In this document: one piece after another, positions 33,824 through 42,615 of the stretch
Numbering within the stretch: the stretch's first letter is position 1
Layout of the letters: every line of letters begins with the position of its first letter
Assembly: GCF_014467055.1 (NCBI RefSeq)
Contig: NZ_CP060696.1
Span: forward strand, 2,790,001-2,854,000
Source: Caproicibacterium amylolyticum
GTDB taxonomy: Bacteria; Bacillota; Clostridia; Oscillospirales; Acutalibacteraceae
Length of the DNA stretch: 64,000 bases
Direction of reading: 5' to 3'
The notes under the pieces: generated by a model
Database searches by the model: none
What the model was told of the DNA's origin: nothing
Seen by the model: only the letters and a program-made list of their open reading frames with translations
Position numbers and translations under genes: made by a program

Positions 33824-35209
33824 TTACAGTTTGTTGACCATTTCGCGGAACAAATCGCCGCGCGTTTCATAGTTCGGGAACATATCAAAGCTGGCGCAGG
33901 CTGGACTCATGGCAACAATGTCACCCTCCACTGCTTCTTTGCGGCAGACCTGCACCGCTTCTTCCAAGCTCTGCACATGAATAATTCTCGGTGCATCGGG
34001 GCGGTAGTTTGCCGCGCCGGTCACTGCCGCTTCAATTTTCGGTGCTGTTACACCCATCAGTACCAGTGTTTTCACATGGTCACACACCGGTTCACCCATT
34101 GGTTCAAACGGAATTTTTTTGTCGTACCCGCCCGCAATCAGAATCAGCTTTTGTGGGAAAAGGGAAAGCATTCCTTTTACTGTACGGCTCGGAGTGGTGG
34201 CAATGCTGTCGTTGTACCAGCGTACGCCGTCCAGTTCGCGCACCAGTTCCGCGCGGTGTTCCACACCGGTAAAGGTGGTTGCCACAGCGCGGATGTCCTC
34301 CGGTGAAGCGTAACCCCATACAGCACAGATGGCTGCCATGTAGTTTTCCACATTGTGCGCACCCGGAATTTTAATTTCGTTTACGTTTAGAATCGGTGTC
34401 ACAACACCGTTCTTCACAAAAACAACGGTGCCGTTTTCGTTCACACAGCAGCCGTTTTTTACTGCCTGCTTGCGGCTGAACAGCAGGCATTCGCCGCGCA
34501 CTTCTGGCACGAAACCCGCGGTAATGTCATTGTCGAGATTCAGCACGGCGCGTCCAAACGCATTCTGGTGCAGAAAAATGTTTTTCTTCGCGTCCACATA
34601 TTCCTGCATGTCCTTGTGAATATCCAAATGGTTCGGGCTCATATTGGTAACAATAGAAACCTGCGGGCTGTGCCCGACAGAAATCAGCTGAAAGCTGGAA
34701 AGCTCCGCCACCACAACATCCTCCGGCTTGATTTTCTCAATGATTGGCAGCAGCGGTGTGCCGATATTGCCGCCGACATGCACGGTTTTTCCGGCGTGCC
34801 GCAAAATTTTAGAAAGAATGGTGGTGGTCGTGGTTTTGCCGTCGGAGCCAGTCACGCCGAACACTTTGCATGGGCAGTAGTCCAGAAACACTTCCATCTC
34901 ACTGGTCACGGCGCTGCCATGGGCACGGGCGGCGTCCAGCTGCGGCAGATGATACGGCATGCCCGGTGTGCGGAAAATAACTTCTTCCGTCAAATTTTCC
35001 AAATAGCTTTCGCCCAACACCAGTTTTACCCCTAACTGCTCCAGTTCTGTGGCAAGGTCACCAAGCTGTTCGCGGGTGCGCTTGTCGCGGGCGGTCACGC
35101 AGGCACCCTCCTTGGCAAAGCGACGGACCAGCGGCAGGTTGCTGCCGCCCAGACCGCAGAAAGCCACTGTCTTTGAGCACATTTCTTTATAAAAATCTTC
35201 TATCGGCAT
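33824..35209 (-). CDS. murD: UDP-N-acetylmuramoylalanine--D-glutamate ligase MurD
   Basis: A cytoplasmic cell-wall precursor enzyme that adds D-glutamate to UDP-MurNAc-L-alanine. 461 residues, the usual length. The Rossmann-like start VAFCGLGGSNLPLVRRFAKE binds the UDP moiety, the ATP loop is FGVTGSDGKTTTTTI near residue 115, then MSPNHLDIHKDM and ENYMAAICAVWG, and the C-terminal domain has GVEHRAELVRELDGVRWYND. Mur signature residues are present. It is far from the usual mur/dcw cluster, with M42 downstream and ypeB divergent. Confidence 0.95.
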   Translation of the reverse strand: MPIEDFYKEMCSKTVAFCGLGGSNLPLVRRFAKEGACVTARDKRTREQLGDLATELEQLGVKLVLGESYLENLTEEVIFRTPGMPYHLPQLDAARAHGSAVTSEMEVFLDYCPCKVFGVTGSDGKTTTTTILSKILRHAGKTVHVGGNIGTPLLPIIEKIKPEDVVVAELSSFQLISVGHSPQVSIVTNMSPNHLDIHKDMQEYVDAKKNIFLHQNAFGRAVLNLDNDITAGFVPEVRGECLLFSRKQAVKNGCCVNENGTVVFVKNGVVTPILNVNEIKIPGAHNVENYMAAICAVWGYASPEDIRAVATTFTGVEHRAELVRELDGVRWYNDSIATTPSRTVKGMLSLFPQKLILIAGGYDKKIPFEPMGEPVCDHVKTLVLMGVTAPKIEAAVTGAANYRPDAPRIIHVQSLEEAVQVCRKEAVEGDIVAMSPACASFDMFPNYETRGDLFREMVNKL

Positions 35210-35511
35210 AAAATTTCCTCCAATAAAATCAACTTCAAGTATTTATACAATAAGTATAATTTTATATTATATATTGATACTGTATAATATGAATTCTGAT
35301 TATTTGATACTGCACAGCCGCTTGCCGTGTGCCGGCCCAGTGCCGCCGCTGTTTTATTATACATCATATTTTGTGCAATTCAAAGGATGTTTTGCGGTTG
35401 GAAACTTAACGCGTATATTTTCCCCGCACTGACGAAAAATAGCATTGTCCCGCTGAGCTTCATTTGCACGAGAAACCGATGCAAAAATTCATGTGCGGGC
35501 AAGGTGATTTT
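35210..35511. other. Divergent intergenic region murD/ypeB
   Basis: About 300 bases. The first 100 are very AT-rich and should carry the murD promoter (several TATAAT-like hexamers on both strands, e.g. TATAAT near 35283). The rest has no conserved gene; an open frame upstream of the ypeB ATG lacks its own ribosome binding site. No clear riboswitch was seen. Confidence 0.4.
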
Positions 35512-36783
35512 ATGAAAACAAAACAAATCGTCATGGCGGTTATTGCAGTGGCCGCCGTGGTGACTGCCGGTGCATTTACTGTGCGCAGCATGGCTTCTGA
35601 AAAAGCCGCCAAACGGGATTTGCAGTACACCTATGACCGCGCATATGGCGACCTGCGCGACTGCGTTGACAACATTGCAACAACGCTGGACAAGAGCGTT
35701 TACGCCAACACTGCCACCCAGCAAAACGGCCTTGCCGCTCGGCTAATGCGCGAAACAAGCCTTGCGAAAGAAGCCCTTGCTACCCTGCCGATTACTGACA
35801 ACACCATGGACAGTGTTTCCAAATACATCAGTCAAGTCGGTGACTTTTCCATGACGCTGTCCAACCGCATCAGTGAAGGCGGCAAGATTACCAGCAGCGA
35901 ATACAAAACGATTCAAGAACTGCATTCCTACGCCACAAAACTTTCACAGAGCCTTACTTCCGTAAAGCCGGATTATACCTCTGCAAATTTTTCGCAGCAG
36001 TTCAAAGAAACCGCGGAAGACTTTACTGATTTTCCCTCGATGATTTATGACGGACCGTTCTCTGACCACATCGGCCGCCAGAGCCCGCGCTGCTTAGAGG
36101 GTAAAAAAGACGTGGAACAGGGAAATGCGCAGGTTACCGCAGCACAATGGCTTGGGGTTTCCTCCGACAAGCTGAAACATGAGGCGGACACAGCCGGCGG
36201 CCTGCCCAGCTATAACTTCAGTACCGGCTCCACCCGCATTTGCATTACGAAAAAGGGCGGTCTGGTGTATTCTCTGGAAAATAAGCGTGAAATAACAGCG
36301 GAAAAAATTGATGCCAAGGCGGCGCAGCAAAAGGCACAGGACTATCTGACAAAGCACGGCTACAAAAACATGCAGGTCACCTACTGGGTGAAGACGGACG
36401 GCCGCATTCTCTTTAACTTTGCCTATCAGGACGGAAATGTGCGCTGCTACCCTGATTTGATTAAAGTCGGTGTTGCATTGGATAACGGCGAAATCGTCGC
36501 ACTAGGCGGCAGCGGCTACGTGATGAACCACACCACGCGCAGCTTTGCCGAGCCGAAGCTGGACAAGAGCGAGGCACAATCAAAGGTCAGTTCCCATTTG
36601 AAAGTAAATTCCGGCAGGCTGGCACTGATTCCGACCGAGGGCTTAAATGAGGTACTGTGCTGGGAATTTAACTGCACCGGTTCCAATAATGACCGCGTGC
36701 TGGTCTATATCAACTGTGACACCGGCATGGAGCAACAGATTATGATCCTGCAGACCTCTGACGCAGGTACACTGGTAAAATAA
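35512..36783 (+). CDS. ypeB: Germination protein YpeB-like (PepSY-containing)
   Basis: A protein that in Bacillus works with the cortex-lytic enzyme SleB in spore germination. 423 residues, chosen from the ATG preceded by AAGGTG. It has an N-terminal membrane anchor (TKQIVMAVIAVAAVVTAGAFTVRS), a helical region, and C-terminal PepSY-type domains (ALDNGEIVALGGSGYVMNHT). The usual partner sleB is not next to it. The presence of ypeB suggests a spore-forming lineage. A bidirectional hairpin follows. Confidence 0.85.
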   Translation: MKTKQIVMAVIAVAAVVTAGAFTVRSMASEKAAKRDLQYTYDRAYGDLRDCVDNIATTLDKSVYANTATQQNGLAARLMRETSLAKEALATLPITDNTMDSVSKYISQVGDFSMTLSNRISEGGKITSSEYKTIQELHSYATKLSQSLTSVKPDYTSANFSQQFKETAEDFTDFPSMIYDGPFSDHIGRQSPRCLEGKKDVEQGNAQVTAAQWLGVSSDKLKHEADTAGGLPSYNFSTGSTRICITKKGGLVYSLENKREITAEKIDAKAAQQKAQDYLTKHGYKNMQVTYWVKTDGRILFNFAYQDGNVRCYPDLIKVGVALDNGEIVALGGSGYVMNHTTRSFAEPKLDKSEAQSKVSSHLKVNSGRLALIPTEGLNEVLCWEFNCTGSNNDRVLVYINCDTGMEQQIMILQTSDAGTLVK

Positions 36784-36796
36784 AAGTTTGAATAAA

Positions 36797-36841
36797 AAAT
36801 TCCGCTGTTATGCGCTTGAACTGCATAACAGCGGAATTTTT
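36797..36841. terminator. Bidirectional terminator between ypeB and argF
   Basis: A 17-bp perfect stem AAATTCCGCTGTTATGC / GCATAACAGCGGAATTT around a 9-base loop, with T-runs on both strands. It serves the converging ypeB (plus) and argF (minus) transcripts. Confidence 0.85.
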
Positions 36842-36870
36842 TTATTTTACTGTGTAAACAGACACTATTT

Positions 36871-37773
36871 TTATCCCAGCAGCTTGACCAGCACAGCCTT
36901 CTGTGCGTGCAGGCGGTTTTCCGCTTCCTCAAAGATTTCCTCAGAATGCTTTTCGAACACCTCTGCGGTAATTTCCTCGCCGCGGTGCGCGGGCAGGCAG
37001 TGCAGAACCATTGCGTCCGACTTCGCCGCCGCCATGACCTTGCCGTTAATCTGGTAGTCTGCAAACGCTTTTCGGCGCTTTGCGGCTTCCTCTTCCTGCC
37101 CCATAGAAGCCCACACATCTGTGATGACAACATCCGCGCCAACGGCTGCTTCCAGCGGGTCGGTGGTCATGCTGAACGCAGGATATGCCTGCGCAAAGTC
37201 CAGCACCTCTGCCGCCGGGCGATAATCTGCCGGACAGGCGACGGCAACTTCCATTTTCATTTTCAGGCAGCCGACAATCAAGGAATTCATCATGTTGTTG
37301 CCGTCGCCGATAAAGCACATTTTCAAGCCGTCCAGTGCGCCGCGCTTTTCGCGAATCGTCATCAGGTCGGCAAGAATCTGGCACGGATGAGAAAAGTCGG
37401 TCAGACCATTGATAATCGGAATGGAGCCGTTGTTTGCCAGCGCTTCCACTTCGCTCTGCTTGAAAGTACGAATCATAATGCCGTTCAGGTAGCGGGACAG
37501 CACACGTGCAGTATCCTGCACCGGTTCGCCGCGGCCAATCTGCATATCATGTGCGGAAAGGAAAATCGGCAGACCGCCCAACTGGTACATACCTACTTCA
37601 AAGGAAACACGGGTACGGGTGCTGGCCTTTTCAAAAATCAGGCCAAGGGTTTTTCCAGCCAGATGCGGATGCGGAATGTTGTGCTTCTGCTCGTACTTAA
37701 GCTGATCCGCAAGGTCGAGGATTTCGGTAATTTCCTGTGTGGAAAGGTCAAGCATTTTGAGTAAATGTTTCAT
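36871..37773 (-). CDS. argF: Ornithine carbamoyltransferase ArgF
   Basis: Makes citrulline from ornithine and carbamoyl phosphate in arginine synthesis. 300 residues. The carbamoyl phosphate loop STRTRVSFEVG, the SHPCQILADLMT segment, and the ornithine motif HCLPAHRGEE are present, so the enzyme should be active. It is the last gene of the arg run G-C-J-B-D-F, about 100 bases after argD, and ends at a terminator shared with ypeB. Confidence 0.95.
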   Translation of the reverse strand: MKHLLKMLDLSTQEITEILDLADQLKYEQKHNIPHPHLAGKTLGLIFEKASTRTRVSFEVGMYQLGGLPIFLSAHDMQIGRGEPVQDTARVLSRYLNGIMIRTFKQSEVEALANNGSIPIINGLTDFSHPCQILADLMTIREKRGALDGLKMCFIGDGNNMMNSLIVGCLKMKMEVAVACPADYRPAAEVLDFAQAYPAFSMTTDPLEAAVGADVVITDVWASMGQEEEAAKRRKAFADYQINGKVMAAAKSDAMVLHCLPAHRGEEITAEVFEKHSEEIFEEAENRLHAQKAVLVKLLG

Positions 37774-37873
37774 ACAAATGAACCTCTTTTCCTTTTATCA
37801 GTAACAATCTGTGTACAGAATTCTATTTCAACCTAAAAGCTAATTATATCAGTTCACGCGGAATACGCAACGC

Positions 37874-39055
37874 TCACGCACTGAAACTGCACAGCACTTT
37901 TTCCAGGATTGCAAGTCCCTCATCCAGTTCATTTTTGGTGATGGTCAGCGGCGGCAGGAAACGGAGCACATCCTTGGCCGTCAGCACCAGTAAACCGGCA
38001 TCCACACATGCGGCGGCAATTTTGCCGGGTTCGCCGGAAGCGGGCTTCGCACCCAGCAGGAAGCCCATGCCGCGCACGCTTTCAATATTCGGCAGTTTGG
38101 CGAGCTTTTCGCGCAGATAATCGCCCTTTTTCTGCACTTCCTGCAGAAACTCCGGATTTGCCACACGTGAAAGCACTTCTAATGCACCCGCGCAGACAAC
38201 CGGATTGCCGCCGAACGTGCTGCCGTGGTCGCCAGGCTGAAACACATCCGCGCACTTCTGATTTACAAGGCATGCGCCAATCGGCAGGCCGCCGCCCAAT
38301 CCCTTTGCGGTACTGACAACATCCGGCTGGATTCCATACTGCTGATAGCAGAAGAAACTGCCGGTACGGCCAACACCGGTCTGCACTTCGTCCACAAGAA
38401 GCAGGATGTCCTGTTCAGCACAGAATGCCGCCAACTCCTGCACAAAGGCTTTGTCCATCGGGTGAACGCCGCCCTCGCCCTGCACCAGTTCAATCAGCAC
38501 CGCACAGGTACGGTCATTGACAGCAGAATGGATGCTGTCAATCTGCGGTTCAGCACAGGCAAAGCCCTCCGTCAGCGGAAGAAACTTTTCATGGAACATT
38601 TTTTGTCCGGTCGCCGCCAGTGTGGTGACTGTACGGCCGTGAAAAGAATTCTGCAGCGTTACGATTTCACTGCGGTCTGTGCCGTATTTATCCGCGCTGT
38701 ATTTGCGGGCAGCTTTAATGGCACACTCGTTCGCTTCCGCGCCGCTATTGCCGAAAAAGACGCGCGCCATCCCGCTGGCGGCGCAGAGCTTTTCAGCGGC
38801 TTGGATTGTAACCGGACTGTAGTACAAATTGGAAATATGCTGCACCTGCGCCGCCTGTGCCGCCACAGCCGCCGCCCACTGCGAGTCGCTGTAACCAAGG
38901 CAGTTTACACCGATGCCCGCGGTAAAGTCGATGTATTTTTTGCCGTCAGCATCCCACGCAGTGGCGTTTCTGCCTTTCACCAGCGCTGCGGGAAATCTGC
39001 CGTATGCGTGCATCAGGTACTTGCTGTCATCCTCTTTTATGGCAGGGAACTGCAT
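37874..39055 (-). CDS. argD: Acetylornithine aminotransferase ArgD
   Basis: A PLP-dependent transaminase converting N-acetylglutamate semialdehyde to N-acetylornithine. 393 residues. It carries GVNCLGYSDSQWAAAVAAQA at the N-terminus, FFGNSGAEANECAIKAARKY, NSFHGRTVTTLAATGQ, the acidic DEVQTGVGRTG, and the Schiff-base lysine in STAKGLGGGLPIGA. AAGGAGG precedes the ATG. The gap to argB is about 80 bases without a terminator, so it belongs to the operon. Confidence 0.95.
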   Translation of the reverse strand: MQFPAIKEDDSKYLMHAYGRFPAALVKGRNATAWDADGKKYIDFTAGIGVNCLGYSDSQWAAAVAAQAAQVQHISNLYYSPVTIQAAEKLCAASGMARVFFGNSGAEANECAIKAARKYSADKYGTDRSEIVTLQNSFHGRTVTTLAATGQKMFHEKFLPLTEGFACAEPQIDSIHSAVNDRTCAVLIELVQGEGGVHPMDKAFVQELAAFCAEQDILLLVDEVQTGVGRTGSFFCYQQYGIQPDVVSTAKGLGGGLPIGACLVNQKCADVFQPGDHGSTFGGNPVVCAGALEVLSRVANPEFLQEVQKKGDYLREKLAKLPNIESVRGMGFLLGAKPASGEPGKIAAACVDAGLLVLTAKDVLRFLPPLTITKNELDEGLAILEKVLCSFSA

Positions 39056-39136
39056 GATACCGGCCTCCTTGTTTTTCTTATAAGTGCATTTTGCCCTTAC
39101 ATTACTTTTCGTCGCCGTATTTCTACTGTAAGCTCA

Positions 39137-39994
39137 TTAATAAAACATCGTTCCGATGCCCTCATCGGAAAAGAGTTCAATTAAAATAGAGTGCGGAATC
39201 CGACCGTCAATAATGTGCGCACGTTTTACACCTCGTCGCACAGCCTCCACACAGCAGTCAATTTTCGGCAGCATGCCGCCGGAAATAATACCCTCTTTTT
39301 TCAGTTTCGGTACCGCAGAAACCTGCACCACCGGGATAATGGTTTTTTCGTCATCTTTGTCACGCAGCAGGCCGCGCACATCCGTCATTAAAATCAACTT
39401 TTCCGCGTGCAGGCATGCCGCAATCCGTGCTGCCGCCACATCCGCGTTGATATTGTAAACTTCGCCCTCATATCCGCCGGCGACTGTGGAGATGACCGGC
39501 ACATAGCCTTTCTCCTCCGCGTCCTGAATAATGGCGGTGTTTACCTCGGTAATCTGACCGACAAAGCCCAAATCATCCGCCGAAACGATTTTTTCCGCGC
39601 GCAGCATACTGCCATCCAGACCGCACAGGCCGATCGCATGGCCGTTATGTGCCTCCAGCAGCTGCACCAGTGCTTTGTTCACCTTACCGGCGAGCACCAT
39701 TTGCACAATATCAATGGTTTCCTCGTCAGTCACGCGCATACCCATGATAAACTTGCTTTCTTTGCCGACTTTTTTCAGCATTGCTGAAATTTCGGGGCCG
39801 CCGCCGTGCACCAGCACCACATGAATCCCGACTAACTGCATCAGCACAATGTCGCTCATGACGGCATCCTTTAATTTTTCGTCAATCATGGCGTTGCCGC
39901 CATACTTTACAACTACGGTTTTCCCCGCGTATTTCTGGATATACGGCAGAGCCTGTACCAGAACCCGTGCCCGGTCTTCGTTAGCAATTTCCAT
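39137..39994 (-). CDS. argB: Acetylglutamate kinase ArgB
   Basis: Phosphorylates N-acetylglutamate, often the regulated step in arginine synthesis. From the start MEIANEDRARVLVQALPYIQ the protein is 285 residues, matching the usual N-terminus of the family. A longer frame begins at 40060 inside argJ and would add 22 residues (MATTEHDAKKFTAP...); which start is used is open. Motifs VVKYGGNAM, LVHGGGPEIS and GYEGEVYNINADVAAA are intact. The C-terminus ends EGIGTMFY. Whether arginine feedback applies cannot be read reliably. Confidence 0.93.
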   Translation of the reverse strand: MEIANEDRARVLVQALPYIQKYAGKTVVVKYGGNAMIDEKLKDAVMSDIVLMQLVGIHVVLVHGGGPEISAMLKKVGKESKFIMGMRVTDEETIDIVQMVLAGKVNKALVQLLEAHNGHAIGLCGLDGSMLRAEKIVSADDLGFVGQITEVNTAIIQDAEEKGYVPVISTVAGGYEGEVYNINADVAAARIAACLHAEKLILMTDVRGLLRDKDDEKTIIPVVQVSAVPKLKKEGIISGGMLPKIDCCVEAVRRGVKRAHIIDGRIPHSILIELFSDEGIGTMFY

Positions 39995-40040
39995 TTTTAT
40001 CCCATCTTTATTCTTTGTTGGTGCGGTGAACTTTTTTGCA

Positions 40041-41321
40041 TCATGTTCGGTAGTCGCCATTTATTTTAACATAGTTATACGTTAAATCACAACCATAAGC
40101 TGCTGCGGCTGCAGTTCCGTCATGCAGCATGACCTGTACGGTAATTTCATCCTCCAACAGAATTTTTTTACCCAAATCCTCGTCAAACGGAACTCCGGCA
40201 CCATTGCGGCAGACCGGCAGCGTTCCCGCCGGAGAGGTAAAGTCCACGTCCACTTTGTGGATGTCCACCGCAGCACCTGCGTAACCGATGGCGCACAGCA
40301 CCCGGCCCCAGTTCGCATCCGCACCGAAAATGGCGGCTTTCACAAGGGAAGAACAGATAACTGCCTTTGCAACAGTGCGTGCGTCCGCATCGCTTGCCGC
40401 GCCGGAAACGGCACACACCAGCAGCTTGCTGGCACCCTCGCCGTCCTTTGCCATGGCGCGGGCGATTTTAACACACAGTGCTTTCAGAGCCTCAACAAAA
40501 GCGGTAAAATCTGCACTGCCCTCTTGAATTTCTGCATTTCCGGCTTTACCGTTTGCCAGAATGACACAGGTATCATTGGTACTCATATCCTCATCCACAC
40601 TCAGCATATTGAAGCTGTCCGCAACAGCAAAACGCAGCGCTTTGTCCAGTGCTTTTGCCTCAACCGCGGCATCCGTGGTTAAAAAGCAGAGCATGGTGCA
40701 CATATTGGGATGAATCATGCCGGAACCTTTGGAAATACCGCCGATGCGAATTGTCTTTCCGGCCAGCTCCATTTCGACTGCCATATTTTTCGGAACAGTA
40801 TCGGTCGTCATAATCGCAGTGGCGGCGTCCAGGCTGCCGTGGGTGGAAAGTTTCTGCGTCAATGCGGGAACAGCAGTAAGAATCGGCTCAAGCGGCAGCG
40901 GCTGACCAATTACTCCGGTACTGCCGACCAAAACGTCTTCATCCCGCAGGTTCAGTGCTTCCGCAACCGCGGAAGCCATGGCTTCGGCTTTTTCTTCGCC
41001 GTCCGCGTTGCAGGTGTTGGCGTTGCCGCTGTTTGCAAGAATCGCCTGCGCTTTGCCGTCCTGCAGATGTTTCAGGCAAACCGCGATTGGTGCGCCTTTC
41101 ACCAGATTACTGGTAAAAACGCCCGCCGCTGTGCAGGGAACATCCGCACAAATCAGTGCAAGGTCATTTTTGCTTTCAGGCGCACGCTTACCGGAGCGAA
41201 TGTCTGCCGCAAAGTTTGCCGCTTCGGCCTGTGTCAGATGTGTGCAGGCTTTTACGCCCGCATAGATGCCTGCGGCACGAAAGCCCTGCGGGGCGGTCAC
41301 ACCGCCGTCGATGAATTTCAT
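40041..41321 (-). CDS. argJ: Bifunctional ornithine acetyltransferase/N-acetylglutamate synthase ArgJ
   Basis: Recycles the acetyl group from acetylornithine to glutamate and can also use acetyl-CoA. 426 residues from the ATG with GGGAGGT upstream. The self-cleavage site is in KGSGMIHPNMCTMLCFLTTD; the usual residue before Thr is Ala, and here it is Cys, a variant seen in other ArgJ proteins. The N-terminal APQGFRAAGIYAGVK and C-terminal DLTYNYVKINGDYRT are typical. It explains the lack of argA or argE in the cluster. Confidence 0.95.
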   Translation of the reverse strand: MKFIDGGVTAPQGFRAAGIYAGVKACTHLTQAEAANFAADIRSGKRAPESKNDLALICADVPCTAAGVFTSNLVKGAPIAVCLKHLQDGKAQAILANSGNANTCNADGEEKAEAMASAVAEALNLRDEDVLVGSTGVIGQPLPLEPILTAVPALTQKLSTHGSLDAATAIMTTDTVPKNMAVEMELAGKTIRIGGISKGSGMIHPNMCTMLCFLTTDAAVEAKALDKALRFAVADSFNMLSVDEDMSTNDTCVILANGKAGNAEIQEGSADFTAFVEALKALCVKIARAMAKDGEGASKLLVCAVSGAASDADARTVAKAVICSSLVKAAIFGADANWGRVLCAIGYAGAAVDIHKVDVDFTSPAGTLPVCRNGAGVPFDEDLGKKILLEDEITVQVMLHDGTAAAAAYGCDLTYNYVKINGDYRT

Positions 41322-41376
41322 GGAAGTACCTCCCTGCATATTCAGTCTGTTTTTATAAGTTTAAAGTTAAAAATTA

Positions 41377-41504
41377 CTTTCCATCGCTTTCTTAGAAAGC
41401 GATTAGGGGTGCGGGGGCAACGCCCGCCGCGGCCTTTCTCTTACCCGTAAAGCCCTTATCCTAAGAAGCGCTCGCGGGCACTTTCTAAGGAAGCGACGGA
41501 AAGC
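41377..41504. repeat. Dispersed repeat R1, MITE-like (128 bp with inverted ends)
   Basis: A 128-bp unit between argC and argJ. Its ends, CTTTCCATCGCTTTCTTAGAAAG (41377-41399) and CTTTCTAAGGAAGCGACGGAAAG, are imperfect inverted repeats of 23 bp (two mismatches). The core (41406-41454) contains a GGGGCAACGCCCG hairpin and CTTTCTCTTACCCGTAAAGC. Related cores occur at 44637-44673 and, on the other strand, at 51748-51789. It has no coding capacity; it reads through in the arg operon. Confidence 0.65.
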
Positions 41505-41516
41505 AGCGCAAGAGCC

Positions 41517-42554
41517 TTAAAACGCCGGCGGGAACATCTTGAGTCCGGCGGTTTCCTCCAGCCCAAGTGCAAGGTTCATATTCTGCACTGCCTGCCCTGC
41601 CGCACCCTTCACCATATTGTCAATCGCGGAAACCGCAATCAGCATATTGGTGCGTGGGTCGGTGTGCAGTTCAATTTCGCAGAAATTGCTGTACCGCACG
41701 TTATGAATATCCGCTTTCATTCCGTCCGGCAGAACACGCACAAAGTATTCGTCTTGATAGAAGTCTTCATAAACTTTCTGCAGCTGTTCCAATGTTGTTC
41801 CCGGCTTCAAATGTGCATAGCAGGTTGCCAGAATACCGCGGTTCACCGGCAGCAGATGTGGGGTGAACACAATGGTTACTTCTTCGCCGCAGATACGGCG
41901 GAGCGTCTGCTCAATTTCCGGTGTATGGCGGTGGCCGCCCACTTTGTAGGCGTGCATCCCCTCGTTCAGTTCCGGATAATGCGTATCTTGTGTGGATTTG
42001 CGCCCGGCGCCGGTCACGCCAGATTTGCAGTCGGCGATGATGCCGTCTTTTTCAATCAGTCCGGCTTTCAGCGCAGGCACCAGAGCCAGCGGAACCGCTG
42101 TGGTGTAGCAGCCGGGGTTGGCAATCAGCTTTTTGCCGCGGATTTCTTCGCGAAACAGCTCCGGCAGGCCGTAAACCGCTTCTTCGTGCAGTTCCGGGTA
42201 CACCGCCTTGACTTTATACCAGTCCTCATATTCATTCAGGCGTTTCAGGCGGAAATCCGCGCCGAGGTCAATGAAAACTTTGCCCGCGTCGTGGCATTCC
42301 TTCGCGATTTCCTGCGAAAGGCCATGCGGCAGTGCCGCAAACACTACGTCACTTTTCTGCAGCACTTCTGCCTCAGTGCCGCACAGCATATCACACAGGC
42401 CATAATAGGCCGGATAGACGCTGCTCAGCGGCTTTCCCTCAAAGCTGACAGAGCTAATGGCAGCAAGCTCTGCCTGCGGGTGTCCCGCAAGGATACGCAC
42501 CAGTTCCGCGCCGGCATATCCGGTTGCGCCGATGACGCCTGCTTTCACGGTCAT
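41517..42554 (-). CDS. argC: N-acetyl-gamma-glutamyl-phosphate reductase ArgC
   Basis: Reduces N-acetylglutamyl phosphate to the semialdehyde with NADPH. 345 residues. The nucleotide loop GVIGATGYAGAELVRIL is at the N-terminus, the catalytic cysteine is in IANPGCYTTAVPLALV, and the substrate-binding SGVTGAGRKSTQD and HRHTPEIEQTLRRI follow. It is 61 bases from argG, and repeat R1 fills the gap on the other side. Confidence 0.95.
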   Translation of the reverse strand: MTVKAGVIGATGYAGAELVRILAGHPQAELAAISSVSFEGKPLSSVYPAYYGLCDMLCGTEAEVLQKSDVVFAALPHGLSQEIAKECHDAGKVFIDLGADFRLKRLNEYEDWYKVKAVYPELHEEAVYGLPELFREEIRGKKLIANPGCYTTAVPLALVPALKAGLIEKDGIIADCKSGVTGAGRKSTQDTHYPELNEGMHAYKVGGHRHTPEIEQTLRRICGEEVTIVFTPHLLPVNRGILATCYAHLKPGTTLEQLQKVYEDFYQDEYFVRVLPDGMKADIHNVRYSNFCEIELHTDPRTNMLIAVSAIDNMVKGAAGQAVQNMNLALGLEETAGLKMFPPAF

Positions 42555-42615
42555 GATCTTTCCCTCTTTCCAGTGATTACAAAAAGGCGGACTTGCGTCC
42601 GCCGGGTTTCGTGAT

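Noticed and set aside
39995..40060. An N-terminal extension of ArgB
   Set aside because: The extra 22 residues overlap argJ and are unlike other ArgB proteins; the internal ATG gives the standard N-terminus, although the longer start cannot be excluded.
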